Shown piece after piece: positions 1-4,291 of a stretch of DNA of 6,227 nucleotides. The stretch lies in contig NZ_CAMQAZ010000056.1 in NCBI RefSeq assembly GCF_946998835.1, positions 1-6,227 on the forward strand, given 5' to 3'. Position numbers and translations under genes: made by a program. This DNA comes from an uncultured Corynebacterium sp. GTDB taxonomy: Bacteria > Actinomycetota > Actinomycetes > Mycobacteriales > Mycobacteriaceae. Position 1 is the stretch's first letter, and each line of letters opens with the position of its first letter. The notes under the pieces were generated by a model that saw only the letters and a list, made by a program, of their open reading frames with translations, did no database searches and was not told the DNA's origin.

Positions 1-71
1 GATGAAGTGGGAGAGTTGATCGTGTTGTGCACGCGTAGCGGTTTACCAGCGTGTTAGCCTAAACGCGTCAA

Positions 72-111
72 TAAAAGAAAAGCCTGGAACAGGTCCAATT
101 GCTCCAGGCTT
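72..111 (-). terminator. Intrinsic terminator of the presumed antisense RNA
   Basis: Plus positions 80-88 (AAGCCTGGA) and 103-111 (TCCAGGCTT) form a perfect 9-bp inverted repeat with a 14-nt loop. The A-rich stretch at 71-79 lies only on the left, so the U-tract (TTTCTTTTAT) follows the hairpin only when the minus strand is transcribed. It therefore ends a minus-strand RNA rather than repA mRNA. Confidence 0.6.
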
Positions 112-138
112 GCTTCACCACCGGCCTCCAACCGGCTC

Positions 139-186
139 GTGAAGCGCTTTAACCGACCCACAACGTCGGAGAAAGCGATGTTATGA
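139..186 (+). CDS. Possible 15-codon repA leader peptide, stop overlaps repA start
   Basis: A GTG at 139 opens a 15-codon frame (residues begin MKRFNRPTT) that ends with TGA at 184-186. This TGA overlaps the repA ATG (183-185) as ATGA, the usual arrangement for translational coupling. The frame runs through the hairpin that hides the repA SD, so ribosomes on the leader could open it. The SD for the GTG is poor and the frame is open further upstream (from 58) without an ATG, so the true start is uncertain and translation is inferred. Confidence 0.3.
   Translation: MKRFNRPTTSEKAML
145..177 (+). promoter_or_regulatory. repA leader hairpin burying the Shine-Dalgarno
   Basis: CGCTTT (145-150) pairs with AAAGCG (172-177), and CCGAC (153-157) pairs with GTCGG (165-169), leaving a small internal loop and a 7-nt apical loop. 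The only SD-like sequence of repA, GGAG at 168-171, lies in the descending arm. If this forms in mRNA it would limit RepA synthesis unless opened by leader translation. The pairing is read directly from sequence; the regulatory role is inferred. Confidence 0.5.
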
Positions 187-1631
187 GTGTATCGAACCGT
201 AACGCAGAACGCACGACACCACGCCAGCATGTGCGAGGTGTCGGTGTACATACGGGTTGGCTTGACGACACCCCAGCGGGTGCAACTGACCGCGACGCTC
301 TGTTAGCGCATCTCGGTCGCAGTGCGATCCATGCCAGCAAAGACCGCAACTTCTCTAGCGCGTACTACTCGGATAGCGACGGGGCGCGACGTCCTCGGCT
401 TTACAGGGTTGACTCGCCAGCGTTTGCCAGCTGCCAGTACGTCATGTTGACCACGAAGCAGTATGCAGCCGTCCTCGTCGTCGACATTGATCAACCAGGA
501 CAAGCAGGTGGTCACCCAACTAGTCTTGCGCTGAGTGTGCGGGAAAACTTCGCCAAGCTCATTAACCACGGGATTGGCCCCTCATGGATTGGTATTAACC
601 CGCTGACCGGCAAAGCCCAGGCAATCTGGTTAATCGACCCGGTGTATGCCGATAAAACAGGGAAATCACCCCATATGAGCTTGCTGGCAGCAACGAGTAA
701 AGCGTTAGGAGAGATGCTGGACCATGACCCGCACTTTTCCCACCGCTTTAGCCGCAGCCCGTTCTACGAGGGGAAAGACCCAACCGCGTATCGCTGGTAC
801 TGCCAGCACAAACGGGTATACCGCTTGGCTGACTTATTGCGGGAGGTACGTGCATTGACTGGCCAAGAAGCAAAGCAGCGATCGACACGACAGCAGTTTT
901 CCTCTGGTCGTGAACTCCTCGAAGCAGCGAAAACACGCAGACAAGAAGCAGAAGCCTTCAAAGCGCTTGCAAACGACGTCGAAGCAGAACTTGCGACAAG
1001 CGTTGAGCGCTATGACCCTGACATCATCGAGGGCGTGCGCGTGCTGTGGATTCACCAAGGACGCGCAGCACGCGACGAGACGGCGTTTCGACATGCGCTA
1101 AAAGTCGGGCACAGGCTACGCGCAGCAGGCCAGCGCTTAACCGATAACGCCCTGATTGACGCCTACGAGCACGGATACAACATCGCCCAAGAAGCCGGAA
1201 GCGATGGGAGACTCTCGGAGATGCCGCCGATGCGTGATCGCCAGACCATGGCGAGGCGAGTGCGTGGGTACGTAACGCAAGCAAAGGCTTCAAACGGTGG
1301 TTCTGTGGCCCCTGGGAGGGCTACAAGCGCCGAGCGTAAGGCCTTGGCAACAATGGGGCGTAGAGGTGGACAGAAAGCCGCACAACGCTGGAAAACAGAC
1401 CCAGACGGCGAATACGCACAGTCACAGCGAGACAAGCTTGAAAAGGCGAATCGACAGCGCCAACGTCAGGGGAATGAGACCCGGGCACAGGTTTATTCAG
1501 CGTATGCTTCGTCGCTTGCTCAGACAGGTAAAGCTCCAACGGGAGCTGAGATCGGAAGAGAATTGGGGATTACCAGAAAGACAGTGAGCGTCCATTTGAG
1601 GGCGCTACGGAACGCAGGAATGATCGAATAA
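183..1631 (+). CDS. repA: Plasmid replication initiator RepA (pCG1/pGA1/pNG2 family)
   Basis: RepA initiates replication at the plasmid origin; pGA1 of this family is reported to replicate by the rolling-circle mode. The 482-aa product looks full length. An N-terminal replicase domain covers about residues 85-220, with the acidic motif VVDID at 99-103, the segment WIGINPLTG (135-143) and the conserved-looking YRWYCQ (203-208). A primase C-terminal-like (PriCT) helical domain spans about 275-345. A basic linker rich in Arg, Gln and Lys (about 378-430) leads to a C-terminal helix-turn-helix (about 452-480, ELGITRKTVSVHLRAL) that probably binds the origin. The ATG at 183 is chosen because GGAG (168-171) precedes it and because it overlaps the upstream leader stop. 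Expression is probably held down by antisense RNA and the leader hairpin. A stretch of this gene (1218-1314) recurs as a fragment at 3034-3130. Family assignment is by recognition, not by a search. Confidence 0.9.
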   Translation: MSVSNRNAERTTPRQHVRGVGVHTGWLDDTPAGATDRDALLAHLGRSAIHASKDRNFSSAYYSDSDGARRPRLYRVDSPAFASCQYVMLTTKQYAAVLVVDIDQPGQAGGHPTSLALSVRENFAKLINHGIGPSWIGINPLTGKAQAIWLIDPVYADKTGKSPHMSLLAATSKALGEMLDHDPHFSHRFSRSPFYEGKDPTAYRWYCQHKRVYRLADLLREVRALTGQEAKQRSTRQQFSSGRELLEAAKTRRQEAEAFKALANDVEAELATSVERYDPDIIEGVRVLWIHQGRAARDETAFRHALKVGHRLRAAGQRLTDNALIDAYEHGYNIAQEAGSDGRLSEMPPMRDRQTMARRVRGYVTQAKASNGGSVAPGRATSAERKALATMGRRGGQKAAQRWKTDPDGEYAQSQRDKLEKANRQRQRQGNETRAQVYSAYASSLAQTGKAPTGAEIGRELGITRKTVSVHLRALRNAGMIE

Positions 1632-1643
1632 AAAATGTAACCT

Positions 1644-1690
1644 GCCGTAAGCAATATACGGTTCCCCGGGCGGTAGCACGTGAGCTACCT
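1644..1690 (+). repeat. 47-bp two-hairpin module, copy 1
   Basis: Lies 12 bp after the repA stop and matches 1750-1796 at 44 of 47 positions. It contains two inverted repeats: CCGTA (1645-1649) with TACGG (1657-1661), and GGTAGC (1672-1677) with GCTACC (1684-1689), joined by a C/G-rich linker. The three differences from copy 2 all fall in linker or loop positions, so both stems are preserved. In one plus frame both copies encode RKQYT(V/A)PRAVAR(E/G)LP, so this could also be a partial duplicate of the coding start found at copy 2. Candidate origin element or structured RNA; function unknown. Confidence 0.8.
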
Positions 1691-1730
1691 AGTTCCGTTT
1701 CTTTTTCAGCAACAGTGAAGCGTGGAACTC

Positions 1731-1889
1731 ATGCCGAAAAAGGTGACACGCCGTAAGCAATATACGGCTCCCCGTGCGGTAGCACGTGGGCTACCTATTC
1801 TCTCTACAGAACAACGTAGAAGTTTCAAGGCTGCATTTGGGTTGTCCGGAAAACATAAATCGTGGGCATGTAATAGAGCTTCATTATGA
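1731..1889 (+). CDS. Possible 52-aa basic peptide, unrecognised
   Basis: An ATG at 1731 opens 52 codons ending TGA at 1887-1889. The product is very basic in its first half (begins MPKKVTRRKQYTAPRAVARG), has a middle segment STEQRRSFKAAFGLSGKHKS, and has no membrane segment. Repeat copy 2 forms codons 7-22. Copy 1 encodes nearly the same peptide in frame but without an ATG. The SD is weak (GTGGA about 6 nt upstream). A longer open frame lies antisense to it (1706-2149, minus) but has no SD at either of its ATG starts, so I prefer this one slightly. It may equally be non-coding, with the repeat acting as structured DNA. Confidence 0.3.
   Translation: MPKKVTRRKQYTAPRAVARGLPILSTEQRRSFKAAFGLSGKHKSWACNRASL
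1750..1796 (+). repeat. 47-bp two-hairpin module, copy 2
   Basis: Direct repeat of 1644-1690, 106 bp away. Stems CCGTA/TACGG (1751-1755 with 1763-1767) and GGTAGC/GCTACC (1778-1783 with 1790-1795) are intact. Differences from copy 1 are T to C at 1768, G to T at 1775 and A to G at 1789, all outside the stems. Between the copies lie two nested inverted repeats, AGTTCC (1691-1696) with GGAACT (1723-1728) and CTTTTTC (1701-1707) with GAAAAAG (1736-1742). Confidence 0.8.
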
Positions 1890-2107
1890 TTGTTCAGCTG
1901 TTTCTTCCTTGGTGGTAGTGCAGCTGGTGCGGTGCTCGTGTCTTCACCGCCTCTGATAAATAAAGACCCCAGTTCAAATAAAGCAAGGGGAAGTTGAGTA
2001 ATGTTTGGCACACGCCAGCCCGCCGCCCTTGTGCTGTGGGTGTCAGTACTCATTTGAATGGGTACTGACAGAAAACATGAGTAGAGCGATAGTGCGCGCT
2101 GATGTAG
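1890..2107. other. Intergenic stretch without a supported gene
   Basis: No frame here has both a plausible SD and protein-like composition. The minus strand is open through it (part of a 147-codon frame, 1706-2149). An internal ATG of that frame at 2053 sits inside the 2041-2070 palindrome with no SD. Apart from the palindrome I see no terminator or promoter I can defend. Confidence 0.5.
2041..2070. promoter_or_regulatory. 30-bp near-perfect palindrome, operator-like or hairpin
   Basis: TGTCAGTAC (2041-2049) and GTACTGACA (2062-2070) are exact reverse complements. The centre continues with CATT (2051-2054) and AATG (2057-2060), leaving only one mismatched pair (2050/2061) and a 2-bp centre. 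It lies about 40 bp upstream of a plus-strand promoter candidate (2108-2137). No U-tract follows on either strand, so it is not a terminator. A dimeric repressor site or a cruciform used in replication are both possible. Confidence 0.55.
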
Positions 2108-2137
2108 TTGCGGAGTGACCTGTCCTTGGCGCATAAT
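2108..2137 (+). promoter_or_regulatory. Promoter candidate for the 16-codon leader unit
   Basis: TTGCGG (2108-2113) and CATAAT (2132-2137) are separated by 18 bp and match four and five of six consensus bases. Transcription would begin near 2144, just before the SD AAGGAG at 2148-2153. Called on spacing, sequence and the position of the SD and terminator that follow. Confidence 0.45.
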
Positions 2138-2160
2138 GAGGACGAACAAGGAGAGAAGAA

Positions 2161-2211
2161 TTGTTCAGGGAAACTGCGAGGATGGGTTATCACCACCACA
2201 TTTCGATGTGA
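2161..2211 (+). CDS. Possible 16-aa leader peptide with three consecutive His codons
   Basis: A TTG at 2161 is preceded by a strong SD (AAGGAG, 2148-2153, 7-nt spacing) and opens 16 codons to TGA at 2209-2211. Codons 11-13 are CAC CAC CAC (product MFRETARMGYHHHISM). Downstream mRNA can form CACAT-TTCG-ATGTG (2197-2210), extended by GGGTT (2184-2188) with AACCC (2211-2215), and then a strong terminator (2259-2285). SD, tiny ORF, hairpin and terminator are the parts of a transcription-attenuation leader. No plus-strand gene follows the terminator, so the controlled gene is lost or the unit is a stand-alone small RNA. Translation is inferred. Confidence 0.4.
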   Translation: MFRETARMGYHHHISM

Positions 2212-2224
2212 ACCCAGCCTGCAA

Positions 2225-2254
2225 AGAGTCTTTAGTTAGGTGATTGCAGCGCCT
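2225..2254 (+). repeat. 30-bp repeat, copy A
   Basis: AGAGTCTTTAG followed by TTAGG and GCAGCGCCT matches 2617-2647 in the same orientation with four differences including one gap. In copy B the sequence is the 3' end of the minus-strand 64-aa gene, covering its stop codon and what follows. Copy A may therefore be the 3' remnant of a lost relative of that gene, cut off by the terminator next to it. Confidence 0.65.
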
Positions 2255-2258
2255 GACT

Positions 2259-2300
2259 AGCCCCCAGGATTGCTTCCTGGGGGCTTTCCTTTTGTTTTAA
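2259..2300 (+). terminator. Strong intrinsic terminator
   Basis: AGCCCCCAGGA (2259-2269) and TCCTGGGGGCT (2275-2285) give a perfect 11-bp G+C-rich stem with a 5-nt loop, followed by a T-rich tract (2285-2298). It would end a plus-strand transcript of about 145 nt started near 2144. Confidence 0.85.
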
Positions 2301-2517
2301 GGCCTAAGGGATTTTTGTGGCGACTTAAGTATGTAACTAGTCGTTCCTACTGCGCGTGCGTTTATCTGCGGCCAGATCCCTCTTTTTGTACGTCTAAGCT
2401 GGGGTTACATTGGCTATCAATGTCAGCATCAAATTCCGCTGGACTGATCAGCCTTCGAGCTTCGAGTGGCCTTGACATGAAAATGCCATCGAGTTGTTGG
2501 CTGAGGTCGCCTTTAGA
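2301..2517. other. Intergenic stretch; weak antisense frame only
   Basis: The plus strand holds no gene I can support. On the minus strand an ATG at 2526 opens 54 codons to a TAA at 2362-2364 (start MPVSKGDLSQQLDG, later SRPLEARRLISPAEFDA) with protein-like composition. However, its ATG lies in the right-hand arm of the 2518-2552 hairpin and has no SD. It may be the tail of a decayed gene. Confidence 0.25.
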
Positions 2518-2552
2518 AACCGGCATTATGTGCAACACACATAATGCCGGTT
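2518..2552. repeat. 15-bp perfect inverted repeat, hairpin
   Basis: AACCGGCATTATGTG (2518-2532) and CACATAATGCCGGTT (2538-2552) pair without a mismatch around a 5-nt loop (CAACA). The flanks are TTTCTA on the minus side and AAACCTTT on the plus side, so a bidirectional terminator is possible but the U-tracts are weak. It could also be a protein-binding palindrome or a single-strand replication signal. Confidence 0.7.
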
Positions 2553-2575
2553 AAACCTTTAAATGCTATGAAACG

Positions 2576-2598
2576 AAAAATGGTGGTGCAACCCACCA
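2576..2598 (-). terminator. Intrinsic terminator of the 64-aa peptide gene
   Basis: Read on the minus strand, TGGTGG, a 6-nt loop and CCACCA (plus 2581-2598) are followed directly by TTTTT (plus 2576-2580). It lies about 30 bp past the stop codon of the minus-strand gene at 2628-2822. Confidence 0.65.
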
Positions 2599-2616
2599 CA
2601 GGTCACACCACCGTTC

Positions 2617-2647
2617 AGAGTCTTTAGCTAGGCTGACAGCAGCGCCT
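2617..2647 (+). repeat. 30-bp repeat, copy B
   Basis: Same orientation and nearly the same sequence as 2225-2254. Here it spans the last codons and stop of the minus-strand 64-aa gene (minus reading GCG CTG CTG TCA GCC TAG, then CTAAAGACTCT). Confidence 0.65.
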
Positions 2648-2822
2648 CAATTTTCTCTGCAAGATTAAGGTTCTGGAATCTCTCCCATAGTCCCCAACCC
2701 TGGTTTCCAATTGTGGTTATTGCTGCGCCGGACTTGAGAAGCCCGTTCGCGTTGCTTCCGCGCGGTTTCTTCTCTCGACCCTGTTTTCGATGTTTTCCAA
2801 TATATCTATATTTTCTGAACAT
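2628..2822 (-). CDS. Small basic/amphipathic peptide (64 aa), unrecognised
   Basis: The minus-strand ATG (plus 2820-2822) is preceded by a good SD, AAGGAG, with a short spacer, and the stop is followed by an intrinsic terminator, so this looks like a complete one-gene unit. The first 21 residues are strongly basic (MFRKYRYIGKHRKQGREKKP). The C-terminal part is less charged and amphipathic: LLKSGAAITTIGNQGWGLWE (28-47), then a helix-like NLAEKIEALLSA. There is no classical signal peptide. The frame is open 13 codons upstream, but the SD fixes the start here. The layout could suit a leader-plus-core peptide (bacteriocin-like) or a small regulator; neither is shown. I do not recognise the family. 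Confidence 0.5.
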   Translation of the reverse strand: MFRKYRYIGKHRKQGREKKPRGSNANGLLKSGAAITTIGNQGWGLWERFQNLNLAEKIEALLSA

Positions 2823-3009
2823 TTCTGCTCCTTGCGGGCTGGTCTTCCGAGCGCCTTGCAAAGACGTCGTACCGGCCCTTTACGGCAGGAGTCTTAACTG
2901 CAAGCACGCAAGGGTTCTCCGGGTTCCGCCTAGAACAAAGTTCTTTGGCTTCCGTCGAACGGATCTATTCTTGCACAGGTTCTTGAAAAGTAGAGGGCTG
3001 GTGTAGAAA

Positions 3010-3261
3010 ATTAGTGGTGAGGGTTGGCTCTTAGAGATGCCGCCGATGCGTGATCGCCAGACTATGGCGAGGCGAGTGCGTGGGTATGTAACGCAAGCAA
3101 AGGCTTCAAATGGTGGTTCTGTGGCCCCTGAACTAGTCAAAGCCCATGACGTGCTTGACCGAGAAGTAGATAAAGCATTCGGTGCGCCACGCAAACTCAC
3201 CACCGAGCGGCAGCGCCAAGAACTCTTATTCGCCAGCTACGGGAAGTTAGCGAGGAACTAG
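3010..3261 (+). pseudogene. Chimeric remnant: repA fragment fused to a DNA methyltransferase C-terminal tail
   Basis: Positions 3034-3130 match repA 1218-1314 at 94 of 97 bases. The three differences are all C to T at third codon positions and silent. Weaker similarity extends left to about 3017. Right of the shared CCTG (3127-3130) the frame continues with an unrelated 44-codon tail to the TAG at 3259-3261. That tail (ELVKAHDVLDREVDKAFGAP, then ERQRQELLFASYGKL) resembles the extreme C-terminus of type IIL/MmeI-like class I SAM-dependent DNA methyltransferases, where an AHxxLDxxVD helix is followed by an LFxxY motif. An ATG at 3037 exists but has no good SD and no catalytic domain is present, so the product is unlikely to act. 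Methyltransferase origin is from motif memory; the repA match is seen directly. Confidence 0.75.
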
Positions 3262-3545
3262 TTCTCCTTGTCTTCATAAAAACCTAAATCACTAGGAGAG
3301 TCGTCTTCACGGGTGATTTGAATTACTCCCGCCGAGGGGTGGAGTACCTTGTCGCTGTATGTACCAGACACAAGAACGGTGCCTGACGCGAAGACATGCA
3401 CAGGCTTGCAGCGCTCGTACGTGACCATCTCCTCATCGCCATTCTTGTCCGTACCGACCCGCTGCGAAACCGTGCAATAGGTGTCGAAAGATCGCACGGG
3501 GACATCCTCTGGAGCTTCACCAGTGATATCAGTTGGGCTGTTCAT
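3258..3545 (-). CDS. Hypothetical protein (95 aa)
   Basis: The minus-strand frame from ATG (plus 3543-3545) gives a polar, acidic product: start MNSPTDITGEAPEDVPVRSF, two cysteines (in TYCT near residue 23 and YERC near 46), then beta-rich text (VHVFASGTVLVSGTYSDKVL) and an acidic tail. No membrane segment or signal peptide is visible. The SD GGAG sits only 3 nt from the ATG, so the start is uncertain; the frame is open back to 3635 and the gene could be the C-terminal part of something longer. Its TAG and the TAG of the upstream chimera share the palindrome CTAG (3258-3261), tail to tail. I do not recognise the family. Confidence 0.55.
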   Translation of the reverse strand: MNSPTDITGEAPEDVPVRSFDTYCTVSQRVGTDKNGDEEMVTYERCKPVHVFASGTVLVSGTYSDKVLHPSAGVIQITREDDSPSDLGFYEDKEN

Positions 3546-3623
3546 AGGCTCCAATCTTAGTGGCGAGAGTCCACCTTGTGGGGGGAGCGATTCATCAGAA
3601 CTTAAAAACTCCAAGTGCTGAAC

Positions 3624-3836
3624 ATGCCTGAGCAATTGCTAACGAGATACCAGCGAGAGTGTCTTGAAGAACTTTTGGCCGAGCCTGAATAGCGCTCTCG
3701 GCGAGGGGAAGATCGAAAGCCTGAACCTATTTTGGGAGTAGTAAAAACGCCTTTCCCACCTATCTACCGCTATGTAGTTGAAGGAAAGAAGGAACAGAGA
3801 CAAGTAGAAGATCTCCGCGCGCGCTGTTACTCTTAG
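3624..3836 (+). pseudogene. Amber-interrupted short ORF, possible decayed gene
   Basis: An ATG at 3624 gives 22 codons (MPEQLLTRYQRECLEELLAE..) to TAG at 3690-3692. The same frame then stays open for 47 more codons (RSRRGEDRKPEPILGVV.., YRYVVEGKKEQRQVEDLRAR) to TAG at 3834-3836. Both halves have protein-like composition, so a CAG-to-TAG change in one gene is a natural reading. There is no clear SD. The opposite strand is also open here (3639-3845) with a hydrophobic stretch, so the coding strand is not certain. Family not recognised. Confidence 0.35.
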
Positions 3837-3862
3837 GTCTAACACCGTTGGTGTTGTCTGGA

Positions 3863-3898
3863 TAAAAAGACCCCGGTTAGCTGCTACTAACCGAGGTC
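3863..3898 (-). terminator. Strong intrinsic terminator of the 44-aa peptide gene
   Basis: Positions 3869-3880 and 3887-3898 form a 12-bp stem with one C/A mismatch and a 6-nt loop. AAAAA at 3864-3868 becomes the U-tract only on the minus strand. It lies 16 bp past the stop of the gene at 3914-4048. Confidence 0.8.
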
Positions 3899-3913
3899 TC
3901 GGGCTACTGCCCT

Positions 3914-4048
3914 CTAGTGAAGGAAAAGACCAAGTCCAGCATTCACTAGTGAGGCGACAAAGTGTAGGACTCCGCCTGCGAGATTCCGATAGGAATCGGC
4001 TTTGGCGGGGTCTTTACTTTTGCCACCGTTGTGCCTATGAAGCTTCAT
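3914..4048 (-). CDS. Small peptide with hydrophobic C-terminal segment (44 aa), toxin-like layout
   Basis: The minus-strand ATG (plus 4046-4048) has an excellent SD, TTGGAGG, with a 6-nt spacer (TTCGAA), and the stop is followed by a strong terminator. The product starts with a basic polar half (MKLHRHNGGKSKDPAKADSY) and ends in a roughly 20-residue hydrophobic segment (GGVLHFVASLVNAGLGLFLH), long enough to enter a membrane. Upstream lie stable hairpins (4145-4181). Inside the gene, plus 3972-4008 holds nested inverted repeats followed on the plus strand by a T-rich stretch (4009-4018), which could end an antisense RNA. Short size, hydrophobic end and structured leader fit a type I toxin, but a cell-surface or regulatory peptide is equally possible. 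Family not recognised. Confidence 0.55.
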   Translation of the reverse strand: MKLHRHNGGKSKDPAKADSYRNLAGGVLHFVASLVNAGLGLFLH

Positions 4049-4118
4049 TTCGAACCTCCAATGCTGTAGCTGTCCCTCGCCCAAACAGAGCGATAAATAG
4101 ACCAGCACGAGCGTGCGG

Positions 4119-4190
4119 GCTATACCACACTCCGAGCAAGGAAGGCCTCTATGAGAGGCACCTGGTGCCGAAGCACCGGTGACGATCATA
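4119..4190 (-). promoter_or_regulatory. Promoter/structured leader region for the 44-aa gene
   Basis: On the minus strand TATGAT (plus 4185-4190) is a good -10; RNA started there would open with GGTGC-TTCG-GCACC (plus 4164-4177), a cUUCGg tetraloop hairpin extended to 4181 with one bulge, then GCCTCT-CAT-AGAGGC (plus 4145-4159). A second -10 candidate, TGG-TATAGC (plus 4119-4124 plus flank), would give a shorter leader lacking the hairpins. No clear -35 is seen for either, so the promoter choice is open. Confidence 0.4.
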
Positions 4191-4223
4191 ACAAGTGGCT
4201 AGAAGTACGCCCTGAAAAGCGAT

Positions 4224-4291
4224 AACGGGAAAACAGTTCACGCGGTTTGACTCCCGTTCCCGAGGTACGGGTGTTCCGCTGGGTACACCCG
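4224..4291. other. Candidate recombination (res-like) region upstream of the resolvase
   Basis: The space before the resolvase contains AACGGGA (4224-4230) with TCCCGTT (4252-4258), CCCGT (4254-4258 region) with ACGGG (4267-4271), and CGGGTGT (4268-4274) with ACACCCG (4285-4291). Resolvases of this family bind inverted repeats in a site usually next to their own gene, and often repress their own promoter there. Individual crossover and accessory sites cannot be assigned by eye. Confidence 0.35.

Larger units (their letters stand above)
72..180 (-). ncRNA. Candidate countertranscribed RNA controlling repA (limits approximate)
   Basis: In the same plasmid family (pGA1), a small RNA transcribed against the rep leader is known to lower copy number. 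Here the leader holds a minus-strand intrinsic terminator (72-111) placed so that an RNA started near the repA ATG would end there. A hexamer TACACT on the minus strand (plus positions 186-191) fits the corynebacterial -10 pattern TAnAnT, but I see no convincing -35, so the 5' end is a guess. The RNA would be about 100 nt and complementary to the leader ORF and the SD-burying hairpin. Inferred from terminator position and family knowledge; the promoter is not proven. Confidence 0.45.

Noticed and set aside
1..60. repA promoter
   Set aside because: TTGATC, TTGTGC and TAGCCT are present but none pair with a -10 or -35 at 16-18 bp spacing, so no promoter is called.
1644..1796. CRISPR or iteron array
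   Set aside because: Only two copies with a 59-bp gap that is itself structured, and no further units; called a two-copy repeat instead.
1706..2149. 147-codon minus-strand frame
   Set aside because: No SD at its first or internal ATGs, one of which lies in the 2041-2070 palindrome, and its C-terminal part is the antisense of the structured repeat. Kept only as an alternative to the 52-aa ORF.
2270..2554. 94-codon plus-strand frame
   Set aside because: Begins inside the terminator stem and ends inside the 15-bp hairpin, has no SD, and its composition is not protein-like.
2225..2650. Ends of an insertion sequence bounded by the 30-bp repeats
   Set aside because: The repeats are direct, no transposase lies between them, and no target duplication is visible.
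2880..3203. 107-codon minus-strand frame
   Set aside because: Antisense of the repA fragment; the same antisense reading occurs opposite repA itself (1163-1435), so it is a shadow of the real frame.
3639..3845. 68-codon minus-strand frame with a hydrophobic segment
   Set aside because: GTG start without SD, and opposite to the amber-interrupted plus frame. Not strong enough to call, though it leaves the coding strand open.
4144..4181. Terminator for a plus-strand transcript
   Set aside because: No U-tract follows on the plus strand; the TTCG loop closed by C-G appears on the minus strand, so a leader of the minus-strand gene fits better.
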